Origin: Rossellomorea sp. BNER
Lineage (GTDB): Bacteria > Bacillota > Bacilli > Bacillales > Bacillaceae_B
Direction: 5' to 3'
DNA length: 64,000 nucleotides
Assembly: GCA_024213275.1 (NCBI GenBank)
Contig: JANAVG010000009.1
Location: 1 to 64,000, forward strand
A program made the position numbers and the translations under genes. The notes under the pieces are model-generated. The model searched no databases. It was not told the DNA's origin and was given only the letters and a program-made list of their open reading frames with translations. Below are positions 26,426 through 35,222 of the stretch, piece by piece (within the stretch, counting starts at the first letter, position 1; every line of letters starts with the position of its first letter).

Positions 26426-28066
26426 CTATTTATTTGTTAAATAAACATCCGTAAGCAAGTCATTACTCATAGGATGCGGCTTGAACCCTTCAACATAATC
26501 CACTTGTGCCAGTGGAGTGGTCGTATAGGCAAGCATGGCCCACGGAGCATCTTCTTGGAATAATTCCTGTGCTTCTTTATAAAGCTCAATTCGTTTCTCT
26601 TGGTCAAGCGTTTCACGTGCTTCGGTAATCAGCTGAGTGAATTTGTCACTTTTATAAAACGCCCGGTTATTGGCAGGCTTTGCTGTGTTTGTTTTGCTTA
26701 AGTTCGGATATAAGAAATTGTCAGGGTCGGCCATCACTCCTGTCCAGCCGAAAAGTGCCATGTCATGCTCACCAGCACTTGTCTTATCAAGATAAGTTGC
26801 CCATTCGTATGTAACAATTTCAGCATCAATTCCTATTTTTGATAAATCGGATTGAATGCTTTCCGCAATTTTCATCGGTTCAGGGAGATAAGGTCTTGGA
26901 TTACTCATTGTATATAATGTTGTCTTAAAGCCATCTTCAAAACCTGCTTCTGCTAGTAATTTTTTTGCTTCTTCCACATTGTACTCATACTCGTTTAATC
27001 CATCATGATGTCCCCATAATGATGGTGGAAGCGGGCTGGTTGCCACTTCGGCTAAACCATTATAAAAGGCATTTATCATTTCTTTCTTATTGATGGCCAT
27101 ATTGATGGCTTTTCTTACTTGAGGATTATTAAACGGTTCTTTCTCCATGTTGAATGCCATGTAACCAATGTTAAAGCTAGGACGTTTCAGTAATTCTAAG
27201 CCGTCTGTTGACTCAACAACCGTAGTGTCACTAGGATTCAGTCCGTCTAAAATATCGATTTCACCACTTTGGAGAGCTGTTAATCTTGATGAATTCTCCG
27301 GAATGACTTGAAAGACTATTTGATCTAAATACGGTTTTCTTTCCATCCAATAATCAGGGTTTTTCTCCAGAGTAATCGTATCGTTTCGTTTCCATTCTTT
27401 AAACATGAATGGACCTGTACCGACTGGATGTTCTTTAAATTTTTCGCCGTATTTTTCAATAGCAGCAGGACTTGCAATTCCAAACATGGAAATGGCTAAA
27501 TAACTTAGAAATGGTGCAGTTTTTCTTTTCAGTTTAATTTCCAGTGTATACTCATCAGTAGCTTTTACATGCTCAATAAGGTGGTTTTCATCTCCTTTAA
27601 AACCTCCATATAAGAATGGATAATAAATAAAGTCCCCTTTATGGTAAGGATTATTGGGATCCATCCACCGTTCAAAATTAAAGACGACCGCCTCGGCGTT
27701 AAAAACCGTTCCATCATGAAACTTTACACCTTCTCTTAAATTAAATGTCCACGTTAAGCCGTCTTCACTAGTTTTGTAATCTGTAGCCAATTTCGGTTTA
27801 AGCTCGAGATTGTGGTCATATTCGAATAGAGTCTCAAAGATATTATGGGTCACCCTAATTGACTCGCCATCTGTTACGTTAATAGGATCGAGACCGATGG
27901 AATCCGCTCCTCTTCCAAATATAAGCGTTCCGCCATATTTCTCTTCCTCTGAGAGTTTTTCTTTACCCTCAGTACTTCCACTTGATTGATTTCCACCTGA
28001 ACAAGCAGAAAGAACAACCATTGCTGCTAGTAGTAAATAAAATGTGAGTTTCATCTTTCGCTTCAC
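26426..28066 (-). CDS. Oligopeptide-type ABC transporter substrate-binding lipoprotein
   Basis: This 546-residue protein has a lipoprotein signal peptide with lipobox LSAC (Cys near 22) and a family-5 solute-binding domain (LTWTFNLREGVKFHDGTVF, HPVGTGPFMFKEW, NPDYW). It resembles DppE/OppA/AppA-type receptors. No permease or ATPase genes are adjacent, so it must use a transporter encoded elsewhere. The downstream M42 peptidase suggests peptides as cargo. Confidence 0.9.
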   Translation of the reverse strand: MKRKMKLTFYLLLAAMVVLSACSGGNQSSGSTEGKEKLSEEEKYGGTLIFGRGADSIGLDPINVTDGESIRVTHNIFETLFEYDHNLELKPKLATDYKTSEDGLTWTFNLREGVKFHDGTVFNAEAVVFNFERWMDPNNPYHKGDFIYYPFLYGGFKGDENHLIEHVKATDEYTLEIKLKRKTAPFLSYLAISMFGIASPAAIEKYGEKFKEHPVGTGPFMFKEWKRNDTITLEKNPDYWMERKPYLDQIVFQVIPENSSRLTALQSGEIDILDGLNPSDTTVVESTDGLELLKRPSFNIGYMAFNMEKEPFNNPQVRKAINMAINKKEMINAFYNGLAEVATSPLPPSLWGHHDGLNEYEYNVEEAKKLLAEAGFEDGFKTTLYTMSNPRPYLPEPMKIAESIQSDLSKIGIDAEIVTYEWATYLDKTSAGEHDMALFGWTGVMADPDNFLYPNLSKTNTAKPANNRAFYKSDKFTQLITEARETLDQEKRIELYKEAQELFQEDAPWAMLAYTTTPLAQVDYVEGFKPHPMSNDLLTDVYLTNK

Positions 28067-28594
28067 TGCTTTACCTCCTTAAAGTTGTTTTAAGGACCAT
28101 TATATGTGAAGATTCACAAAATTTAAAGAACATTATAATGGAATGATCGAATTTTTTAGATAATCCCTAAAAAAGAACCACAGCATCAATTTAGAAGAAG
28201 AAACCCTCAAAGTATCTTCTATATAGGGACGATCATGTAGTTCCGGATCCCTTTTAGATATTGAAGATAATGAAATGCAAATTGTTTGAACAATATTATT
28301 CTGTAATAAACGCTTAAACTGTGAAGTCTAGAACAAATACCAAATCATTCTGATGTTTCAGTAAAGAATATTTTGGGTAGTTAATAAGGGGTAATGGTAG
28401 ATTTGGATCGAGTCCCTTTTCATCAATTCTGGGGCCTAATTATTCTTAAAAGCTATCACTTTAGTACCCCTTTATAGTAGTTACTAGAAAACTAAACAAA
28501 ATTTGGGCTATTGCCTTTTATCAAATCAGTATTTAAAAGTTCCATTAATATAAAGTTCAAAAATTCAAAAGCAGAATACAGGAGGTTGTAAATT
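28067..28594. other. 528-bp gap; one repeat relic
   Basis: Between the binding-protein start and the small plus-strand peptide there is AT-rich DNA. A decayed family-2 element relic lies at 28173-28250. No further gene is supported. Confidence 0.45.
28173..28250. repeat. Family-2 MITE-like element, relic
   Basis: Its reverse complement aligns with the middle of the copy at 60380-60497: GGAACTACATGATCGTCC, GGGTTTCTT and GTGGTTC blocks are in the same order and spacing. The terminal GGGCTGTCC ends are lost. Confidence 0.5.
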
Positions 28595-28714
28595 ATGGTT
28601 AAAGAAAAATTAAAGAAATGGTTAAACGATCCAAAAGTAAGGAAAGCGATTAATGAAAAAGTAGTGCCTACTGTAAAAAAAGAAATCGAAAAAAGGAAAT
28701 CGAAAAATAAATAG
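28595..28714 (+). CDS. 39-residue basic peptide
   Basis: The peptide reads MVKEKLKKWLNDPKVRKAI and continues with NEKVVPTVKKEIEKRKSKNK. It starts 8 bp after an ideal AGGAGG site and ends at TAG. It is highly charged (many Lys/Arg and Glu), with an amphipathic N-terminal helix and no signal peptide. A strong plus-strand terminator lies 100 bp downstream. I do not know a family for it; nucleic-acid binding or a toxin-like role are both speculative. Confidence 0.6.
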   Translation: MVKEKLKKWLNDPKVRKAINEKVVPTVKKEIEKRKSKNK

Positions 28715-28816
28715 AGGTTAAATAAAGGGTTGATAATCTTTTGGAAGTAGCTGGTATTGGTTTGAAATAAGGTTGGATAATTTGTAATTTATCAACACCT
28801 AAATTGTAAAAAGTCA

Positions 28817-28866
28817 TAATAAAGGGAGGTACATACATGAATAATATGTACCTCCCTTTATTTTTG
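28817..28866 (+). terminator. Strong terminator, 16-bp stem
   Basis: ATAAAGGGAGGTACAT and ATGTACCTCCCTTTAT pair perfectly around 11 bases and are followed by TTTTG on the plus strand. It fits the end of the small-peptide transcript. Confidence 0.75.
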
Positions 28867-28955
28867 TTCAAACAAACGCTACCGATTGCTGAAAAACAAG
28901 GTTTTATATAATTCAATTACTATATTTAACTTGTGATGCGATTCACCATAACGGG

Positions 28956-29126
28956 TCAAACAGCGATTTTGTCATACGTACAGTACCAATGAATTCGGCG
29001 GCCAGTTAGTTTTCCTTCAAAGCCTTCCTTTTTGTTCTTCATGTTAATAAAGCGAATGTCCCATTTCTTCGTGATATATTTCTTCCTCTTTATAAAATTT
29101 ATCCACTTCTCACTATCATGTTTTTT
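28956..29126 (-). pseudogene. Remnant of an unidentified gene
   Basis: About 56 codons are open on the minus strand, with protein-like blocks KKWDIRFINMKNKKEGFEG and KLTGRRIHWYCTYDKIAV before a TGA. A stop lies directly upstream in frame and there is no start with a binding site. It looks like the C-terminal part of a lost gene of unknown family. Confidence 0.35.
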
Positions 29127-29304
29127 CTAAAATTAGACATCCTAAAAATAATCAAAGAAAAATGGACTGATGTATTGAACTTGTCATCCATCATTTACCG
29201 TAATATTTTGGGCTTTACCACAGCTTAAATTAACTCTTTATAAATGAATTTACTAATCATTTTTACATAAGTATAAGAGTCAATATATGGAGGGAGATCT
29301 ATTC

Positions 29305-29982
29305 GTGAAACTGTTTCAAGTAAGAAAAGGACAATTTGTATACTATAACAATGAATTACATAGGGTATACGGGGTAAAACCAATGTATAAACAATCCGTT
29401 CATCTTATAAGGCTTAGGGATTTAACACAGCATTTAACCAAAGCAGCGAGCGTGGAAAGATACAAACCAAAGGAACTTGACAGCTTCATTTTTAATCAAA
29501 AGGCATATACGCTCAGAAATGATCGTAAAGCAGAAGAAGGAAATTATATTTTAATTCACAATCCAATGCCCGACTCCCTGGATACTTATTCGTTAAATGA
29601 AATTGAAATGGTTGAAACAGCTGATAAAAAAGGGGTTGTTACAAGTAATTCTCACGGAGTCAAGCATAATGAGTATTTATTAATGGTACCCGGCCGTGCT
29701 AATGACAGCCACCCTATTGACTATCAGGACATTGAAGGTGTTGAACCAGAAAACTTACAAGACATTGAGTCCCACAATCTAATGCCCAATCATCCTAATG
29801 GCGAATTGTTACCAACATTAGGGGACATTTATAAAAAAAGAAACAGTAATGAATTATTTGAAGCTATGGTGGTCGCAATAAAAGGCCAAACGGTTTACTT
29901 GGGATGCGGTTTAGAATTGTCACAGGAAGAGTTGATGAACACTGATATATGGGAATTTCAATATAATCTCCTTGATAAATGA
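29305..29982 (+). CDS. Unknown protein upstream of a BCCT carrier
   Basis: A soluble protein of 225 residues, with no signal peptide or membrane helix. GTG at 29305 is preferred since GGAGGGA lies 9 bp before it; an ATG at 29287 would overlap that site. The N-terminus (VKLFQVRKGQFVYYNNELHR) and a C-terminal segment (MVVAIKGQTVYLGCGLELS) look like two small beta-barrel folds around a loop-rich middle. It precedes the BCCT gene by 85 bp on the same strand, so it may share regulation with osmolyte uptake. I do not recognise the family. Confidence 0.8.
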   Translation: MKLFQVRKGQFVYYNNELHRVYGVKPMYKQSVHLIRLRDLTQHLTKAASVERYKPKELDSFIFNQKAYTLRNDRKAEEGNYILIHNPMPDSLDTYSLNEIEMVETADKKGVVTSNSHGVKHNEYLLMVPGRANDSHPIDYQDIEGVEPENLQDIESHNLMPNHPNGELLPTLGDIYKKRNSNELFEAMVVAIKGQTVYLGCGLELSQEELMNTDIWEFQYNLLDK

Positions 29983-30067
29983 TCTCCCTTTTGGATGTTG
30001 CAAAACTTATCCTTTCTAACAAATTGAAACCTAATTTAGCTTACCCTACACATTCTAGGAGGTTGCT

Positions 30068-31600
30068 ATGGATATCAAAAAATACATGGGAAATGGTGTT
30101 TTTATTATCTCATTATTACTTACTCTCATTTTTATTGTATGGGGAGTCTTTTTTACAGATAATCTCGCCAAAGTCACCAATACTATTTATAATGGTTCAA
30201 TTGATTACCTTGGGTGGGTTTATCTTGGTGCCACTCTATTCTTTGTCATCTTCTCGATCTATTTACTGTTCTCTAAATATGGCGATATTCGGCTCGGCAG
30301 GAAAACGGACAAGCCTGATTTTAACACTGCATCCTGGCTCGCCATGTTGTTCAGTGCTGGTATGGGAATCGGAATTGTGTACTGGAGTGTCGCTGAACCT
30401 GTAACCCACTACACTACCCCTCCTTACGGGGAAGCTTATACGAATGAGGCAGCGAATACGGCAATGAAATATACATTTTTTCATTGGGGCCTGGACCCCT
30501 GGGCCATTTATACAGTTATCGGTTTAGCCCTTGCCTTTTTTCAGTATAATAAAAGGCTTCCTGCTGCCATCAGTTCAGCGTTCCATCCGATACTGGGCGA
30601 TAGGATCTACGGACCGATAGGAAAAACGATTGATATACTGTCAATCTTTGCAACAGTCTTCGGAATCGCAACCTCTTTAGGCCTTGGTGCCATGCAGGTT
30701 ACTGCTGGATTGCATGACATATTCGGCGTTCCCAATGTGTTATTCGTCCAGCTGATTGTCATTGCTGTCGCAACAGTCCTTTTTATCATTTCAATCAATA
30801 CTGGCTTAGAAAAAGGAATTCAATACTTATCGAATACAGCGATGATCTTATCTTTTACTATCATGCTGCTGATTTTGATTGTCGGTCCCACCTTAACTGT
30901 TTTTAAGGTTCTCTTTAATACGACGGGTATCTATATTAGTGACTTTATTCATATGAGTTTAAGGTTAAAGCCGTTTGGTGAAGGAGAATGGATTGCAACA
31001 TGGACCTTATTTTATTGGGCATGGTGGATTGCTTGGGCACCGTTCGTTGGTATGTTTATTGCCCGGGTTTCGAAAGGAAGAACAGTGCGGGAGTTTGTTA
31101 TTGGCGTGTTGGTTGCTCCTACAATTGGAACATTTCTTTGGATGTCCATTTTTGGAGGCTCAGCGCTTGATCTTGTTCAAAATAAAGGGAACCATGACCT
31201 GGCAAACTTTATTACCAAAAACGTATCATTGTCTATCTTTACATTCTTTGATTATCTACCACTAAGTTCTGTGCTAAGCATTTTAGGGTTTGCCGTCGTA
31301 GCCATTTATTATATAACGGTTGCCGATACAGCCACCTTTGTATTGGGCATGCTAAGTGAAGGCGGAACATTAAATCCTTCAAATAAAATGAAAATGACAT
31401 GGGGCGTCATTCAATCTGCCGTAGCAGCTGTGTTGTTGTTGGCTGGCGGTTTGAACGTATTGCAAACAGCTTCCATCGCAGCTGCTCTCCCTTTTGCCAT
31501 CATCATGGTCGTCATGTGCTTCTCTTTACTGAAGGGGTTCAAAAGTGAAGTCGAAGTACAAAGGGGTAATAAGAGGAACGCGCAACAATCTTCTTCCTGA
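30068..31600 (+). CDS. BCCT-family glycine betaine/choline-type transporter
   Basis: This 510-residue carrier has 12 predicted membrane helices and the hallmarks of betaine/carnitine/choline transporters: GMGIGIVYWSVAEPV, FFHWGLDPWAIY and the aromatic substrate box WAWWIAWAPFVGMFIARVS. Length matches OpuD/BetL proteins. The ATG follows AGGAGG. The C-terminal tail is short and basic, as expected for an osmoregulated carrier. Betaine is the most likely substrate, but choline or carnitine cannot be excluded. Confidence 0.93.
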   Translation: MDIKKYMGNGVFIISLLLTLIFIVWGVFFTDNLAKVTNTIYNGSIDYLGWVYLGATLFFVIFSIYLLFSKYGDIRLGRKTDKPDFNTASWLAMLFSAGMGIGIVYWSVAEPVTHYTTPPYGEAYTNEAANTAMKYTFFHWGLDPWAIYTVIGLALAFFQYNKRLPAAISSAFHPILGDRIYGPIGKTIDILSIFATVFGIATSLGLGAMQVTAGLHDIFGVPNVLFVQLIVIAVATVLFIISINTGLEKGIQYLSNTAMILSFTIMLLILIVGPTLTVFKVLFNTTGIYISDFIHMSLRLKPFGEGEWIATWTLFYWAWWIAWAPFVGMFIARVSKGRTVREFVIGVLVAPTIGTFLWMSIFGGSALDLVQNKGNHDLANFITKNVSLSIFTFFDYLPLSSVLSILGFAVVAIYYITVADTATFVLGMLSEGGTLNPSNKMKMTWGVIQSAVAAVLLLAGGLNVLQTASIAAALPFAIIMVVMCFSLLKGFKSEVEVQRGNKRNAQQSSS

Positions 31601-31636
31601 TGGTGTCATTGATTTTTTGTTTATATATAGGATTGA

Positions 31637-31801
31637 TAACCATAACTTATCCTTAATTTGAATGTGGTAATGCACAACTTTTTGATTTTATGCACGAGAT
31701 TGATTAAGAAATGCATCAGAATCTAAATTTATGCACGAAAATGACTAGGAAATGCACGTGAATTCAAATTTATGCACATGTTAATTTGTGAGGGAACGTC
31801 A
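31637..31801 (+). repeat. Dispersed 165-bp element with six phased ATGCAC sites, copy B
   Basis: ATGCAC (ATGCAT at the third site) starts at 31670, 31690, 31711, 31731, 31752 and 31772: spacing 20-21-20-21-20, exactly as in copy A at 22387-22554, which lies in the opposite orientation. Flanks also align, for example TTTGAATGTGGTAATGCAC and GAGGGAACG. It lies just downstream of the BCCT gene. Confidence 0.85.
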
Positions 31802-31835
31802 AACATTATTAGTCTATATGCCTTATAAAAACAAA

Positions 31836-31953
31836 GGGCTGTCCTAAAACCAGAAAGTCAGGAACCATAACTTCAATAGATAAAAGAAAAACCCAGGAGC
31901 ATCTTCTATCTATGGACAACATGGTGGTTGCTAATCCCTTTTTGGACAGCCCC
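31836..31953. repeat. Family-2 MITE-like element, complete copy
   Basis: It starts GGGCTGTCCTAAAA and ends TTTTTGGACAGCCCC: inverted ends with a 118-bp body that contains GGAACCATAACTTCAATAGA and GTCCATAG-like blocks shared with the copies at 52355 and 60380. It is non-coding. Confidence 0.7.
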
Positions 31954-32026
31954 TTCTATCTCTGTTTTTAGGTACGTAAAAGTGCCATACCCCGTATTAC
32001 AAAGCTTCCTTTAAGCTAACCGTTCT

Positions 32027-32680
32027 TTATTTCTTCTTCTGACGGAACAAATCGAATGATTTGTACCCTTGTGAAAGGATATCCACCATTTGTTGATGAC
32101 GCTTGTCGCGTGTCTGTTGTTGCTTTGCTGAGAATATGTAGCGTGCCCAGTCTTTTTGATATCCAGGTGTTAAACTTTGGTAAAACTTGAGTTCATTTGG
32201 GTGTTTGACTAATAATGCTTCAACTTCCTTAACATTGTCCTCATAATCCGTAACACATTGACTTGCCGCGGAAGTCTTCTTTGCTTTCCTTTTTTCACGT
32301 TTTAAACCTACAACAGTGAAGACATCATCCATGCTCACCATACGTGCGAACTTAATATCACTATTCCCTACATATCCATCCTCTCCAACATTCATCGCAG
32401 GAAATATTTCATCTCTGTGGATAAAAGTTTCATAGCGGGTGTTGCCTTTTTTCGGGTATGCGAAAAATACATAGCCTTTCTCAAGTAAAAGTTGTTCATT
32501 ATTTAGGATAAATTGTGTATGCGTAACCATCTCATCAATGTTTTCTACAAAAATGAAGATAGCATCATGATCCTTGGAAAGGGAAGTGGTTGGTTCCGTA
32601 AAGACATCATAATCGCTTGGTTGATTGATTACGGCCATATTTGAGTATTTAGTAAGATTTAATTTATCGATAATAGTCAT
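32027..32680 (-). CDS. YdeI/OmpD-associated (OmdA) family protein
   Basis: A 217-residue soluble protein. The C-terminal 70 residues carry the YdeI/OmdA signature: FYQSLTPGYQKDWARYIFSA followed by KQQQTRDKRHQQMVDIL. The N-terminal 130 residues resemble a DUF3052-like domain (DHDAIFIFVENIDEMV, LEKGYVFFAYPKK). It is a single gene with an AAGGAGT site. Function is poorly known; related proteins have been linked to stress or bacteriocin protection. Confidence 0.75.
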   Translation of the reverse strand: MTIIDKLNLTKYSNMAVINQPSDYDVFTEPTTSLSKDHDAIFIFVENIDEMVTHTQFILNNEQLLLEKGYVFFAYPKKGNTRYETFIHRDEIFPAMNVGEDGYVGNSDIKFARMVSMDDVFTVVGLKREKRKAKKTSAASQCVTDYEDNVKEVEALLVKHPNELKFYQSLTPGYQKDWARYIFSAKQQQTRDKRHQQMVDILSQGYKSFDLFRQKKK

Positions 32681-32885
32681 AGCAGACTCCTTATTTTTTG
32701 AAGTTCCATTTATTTTTTATTCACAATGGCATTCGATTAATGGAGTTTGATTAATTTATACCAGATGGTTTTTATTTTATAACATTTGAGACATATCTGT
32801 ATAAGTGAATAGGGACAAGAGGATGGGTTTACGATGTTAAAACTTAGTCAAAAAAAGAGCCAGTTGGCTCCCTTTCAGCATTTTA

Positions 32886-33302
32886 TTAAACTAATGCTGC
32901 CCTCAACTTAACACCATACTCCAAATAACCCTTTAAACAGGTCAACATATAAACCCAACCCTCTTTATTATCAATCAATTGACTTATCAACTCTTCATCA
33001 TCTTCTTTAAAACCCTCTTCGTTAACTTCAATAATAGTACTCGAGTTATCTAACTCTTTCAGCGTAATTGTAACAGTATGTCCATCCCCATGGAACACAA
33101 TTTTCTTATTGATCTCGACTTCTATTATTTCTATGTCTCCTTGATAATCGTATTCATCATATCTTAATGTAATCATCTTGCCTTGTTCCCATCTTTCAGA
33201 ACTCGACGAGAACCAAAAATTCCCTATTTTTCCAGGGGCTACAATGGCTTCAAATACCTCATTTGTTGGCTTTAATATTTTTAATTTCGTAAGGTTGTTC
33301 AT
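32886..33302 (-). CDS. SRPBCC/AHSA1-type protein
   Basis: A 138-residue protein with the helix-grip fold pattern of AHSA1-like proteins: IKPTNEVFEAIVAPGKIGNFW-type N-terminus (EVFEAIVAPGKIGNFWF), strand-rich middle, and the C-terminal helix GWVYMLTCLKGYLEYG. It is the usual length for the family. The ribosome binding site is weak. The bound ligand is unknown. Confidence 0.8.
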   Translation of the reverse strand: MNNLTKLKILKPTNEVFEAIVAPGKIGNFWFSSSSERWEQGKMITLRYDEYDYQGDIEIIEVEINKKIVFHGDGHTVTITLKELDNSSTIIEVNEEGFKEDDEELISQLIDNKEGWVYMLTCLKGYLEYGVKLRAALV

Positions 33303-33381
33303 ACTAATCGACCCACTTTCAATGGTTTTAAGGTTTCACTCTTTATTATTAAATACATAAATGAATTTCAAACCCATATAC

Positions 33382-33900
33382 TTAATCATTTCGTAATTTT
33401 CTAAGCAATTGAAAAATCTGACCCCTATGCTGTGATTCATGTTCAATCAAATGGTAAACCACCCACTCAGGTGTGACATCATAATGTTCAAGCGCCCTTG
33501 GTTTACGCCAATCCATTAGGTCCATTGAACGAAAGTGGGAGAGAAATACTTCACGTACCTTATTCAGACGGTAAAAATGTTCTTCTAAACTTTGTCCCTC
33601 AATGTGGGGTAATGTGCCATCTTCAGAACGGGATTCTAACGGAAACAACGAACGTATTTCAGGATCCCATTCCGTACAAAGGACTTCTTCAAATAACCAA
33701 TCTGCCTCGACTAGTGCAATGTGATATAACAACGAACCAATCGTTTGTCTTTCATCAACTTTTGCGTCGAGTGTACTCTGGCTAATTCCAGTTAATTCTG
33801 TTAAAAGAGTACGGCGAACATCTTCCAAACACCATAGCCATCGACCAATTTCTTCTTGATAGCCCTGTAATGGAGATACGAGTAAAGTTTTTCTTTCCAA
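33382..33900 (-). CDS. DinB-family putative metal-dependent hydrolase
   Basis: A protein of about 172 residues with the DinB four-helix-bundle pattern and its metal-binding His triad: one His in GSLLYHIALVEADW and two in YHLIEHESQHRGQ. TTG at 33900 is 10 bp after AGGAGA and is preferred over a GTG directly adjoining that site. Bacterial members include thiol (bacillithiol)-dependent transferases, so such a role is possible. Confidence 0.82.
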   Translation of the reverse strand: MERKTLLVSPLQGYQEEIGRWLWCLEDVRRTLLTELTGISQSTLDAKVDERQTIGSLLYHIALVEADWLFEEVLCTEWDPEIRSLFPLESRSEDGTLPHIEGQSLEEHFYRLNKVREVFLSHFRSMDLMDWRKPRALEHYDVTPEWVVYHLIEHESQHRGQIFQLLRKLRND

Positions 33901-34216
33901 CGTAGTCACTCTCCTGTTTCAGTACTTAAATTCATAAAAATAGATGCTTTTTCTTTTAATAAACCACGCGTTTGTCAAAGAGCTTGGAGCCCTATTAATA
34001 CTTCGATTTTCTTCTTTAAAATTCCTGCTCTCTTCAACAGGATGGCCCCATTTAAAAAGGCGCCTTCTAACTTAAGAAGCACGCTTGATTGTGGAATCTC
34101 TTCCGGCCGCACTGAAAAGAGATAGTCCTATTTGAGAGCAGTGACAGCATTGCCGTGACTGCTCCTACCAAGAAAGATAAGCTTGATCAATACAAACCAT
34201 GTAGAATTTTCCTCAT
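33901..34216. other. 316-bp gap without a supported gene
   Basis: The region contains short palindromic pieces such as AAAGGCGCCTT and AGCAGTGACAGC/TGACTGCT-type stems but no coding region or clear terminator run. Confidence 0.4.
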
Positions 34217-34555
34217 TCAACTGAGGACCTCTACCGTAAATCCACCTGGGGCTTTAACATAAAATGTCCAACGATGCGCCATTTTGGGCGGTTTCACATC
34301 AAATCCATCATCCTTCAATCGTTGATTAATCTCGTTCACTCGCTCTTTACTCTCTTGCGAGAAACCGATATGAAAGGACTTAGGGTAGTTGACCTGGGTA
34401 CCTTTCATCAAGGCTAGCAACATTCCGTCTTCGTCAGTCATTACAGCAAAAGAATCTCCTTGTGTGTTCTTGGTTTGGAGGCCGAAGTATGTCTCCAAAA
34501 ACTCCCGAGCGGCGTTAACGTCCGTGACTGTAAGATTGATATGGTTTAGTTTCAT
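34217..34555 (-). CDS. VOC-superfamily (glyoxalase-like) protein
   Basis: A 112-residue single VOC module: MKLNHINLTVTDVNAAREFL with the first metal-ligand His, FHIGF, and the C-terminal PGGFTVEVL with the Glu ligand. The ATG at 34555 lies 8 bp after GGGAG; a GTG 9 bp upstream is too close to that site. It could be a glyoxalase, dioxygenase or a resistance protein of the fosfomycin/bleomycin type; the sequence does not decide. Confidence 0.85.
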   Translation of the reverse strand: MKLNHINLTVTDVNAAREFLETYFGLQTKNTQGDSFAVMTDEDGMLLALMKGTQVNYPKSFHIGFSQESKERVNEINQRLKDDGFDVKPPKMAHRWTFYVKAPGGFTVEVLS

Positions 34556-35161
34556 AGGGTACACTCCCTTCTCTTCAATAATTTTCCGAATCCTGCTCTG
34601 CCATACTGAATGTAGACTCCTTACATCGTCCTTTTTATTGTAACGATTAAAACAAATTCAGGAATCGATAAATGGAAGGAGGTTCCCTAAAACTTTAGAA
34701 CGAGGTGAAAACTTCGGCACATTTAATCGAATTTTACATTTTAAAAAACCATTTACTTTTAAATGCAAAACGGGCGCCTATCCTTATTTAGGAATCGTCC
34801 CCGTTTGTTGAACAACTTTAGATGTTCGCCGTATTCTTTTCAATTCTATCTAAGAGTGGGATCTGACAGTGTTTTATAATAATCTTCTTGTAGAAGTCCA
34901 TATATTGCACAGTCCTTATATTGATTTTTGGCATTACGTATCATGTGCCTTATCGTTCCTTCTTGTAACTAAACGAATATCGTTTTCTGTTACATTACGT
35001 TTGACTTCACATGCACCCTTACTAGCAACAAGTGTCCCCCTCGTACCTTGGGTGACACTAGCCGCGATAAGGTTTTTATAACGCAAGTCTTTTAATCGTT
35101 TCGGAAATCTCATGGAGGAAACAGTAGGCTCAATTCATCCATTTATCATCATTGTTATTGT
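34556..35161. other. 606-bp gap holding a DUF2922 remnant
   Basis: The only recognisable content is the DUF2922 remnant at 34969-35076. A neighbouring minus-strand stretch at about 34860-34955 also looks protein-like (ends YYKTLSDPTLR before a TAG) but has no recognisable family. Confidence 0.4.
34969..35076 (-). pseudogene. DUF2922 remnant
   Basis: The minus strand reads NLIAASVTQGTRGTLVASKG then ACEVKRNVTENDIRL, aligning with the C-terminal half of the DUF2922 protein at 21722-21940 (SLIAENVIQSSSGALVAIKG, ARVVERNVTEYEI). The DNA is also similar (GTTACATTACGTT). There is no N-terminus and no stop at the expected place, so it is a decayed partial copy. Confidence 0.75.
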
Positions 35162-35197
35162 AAAAAGCTGGATCAGGTGAACCCAATCCAGCTTTTT
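35162..35197 (-). terminator. Terminator after the FMN reductase gene
   Basis: AAAAAGCTGGAT and ATCCAGCTTTTT form a 12-bp perfect stem with flanking T residues, 26 bp after the stop at 35223. Confidence 0.75.
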
Positions 35198-35222
35198 GAC
35201 ACCTACTTGGTAGGGTGGGGTG

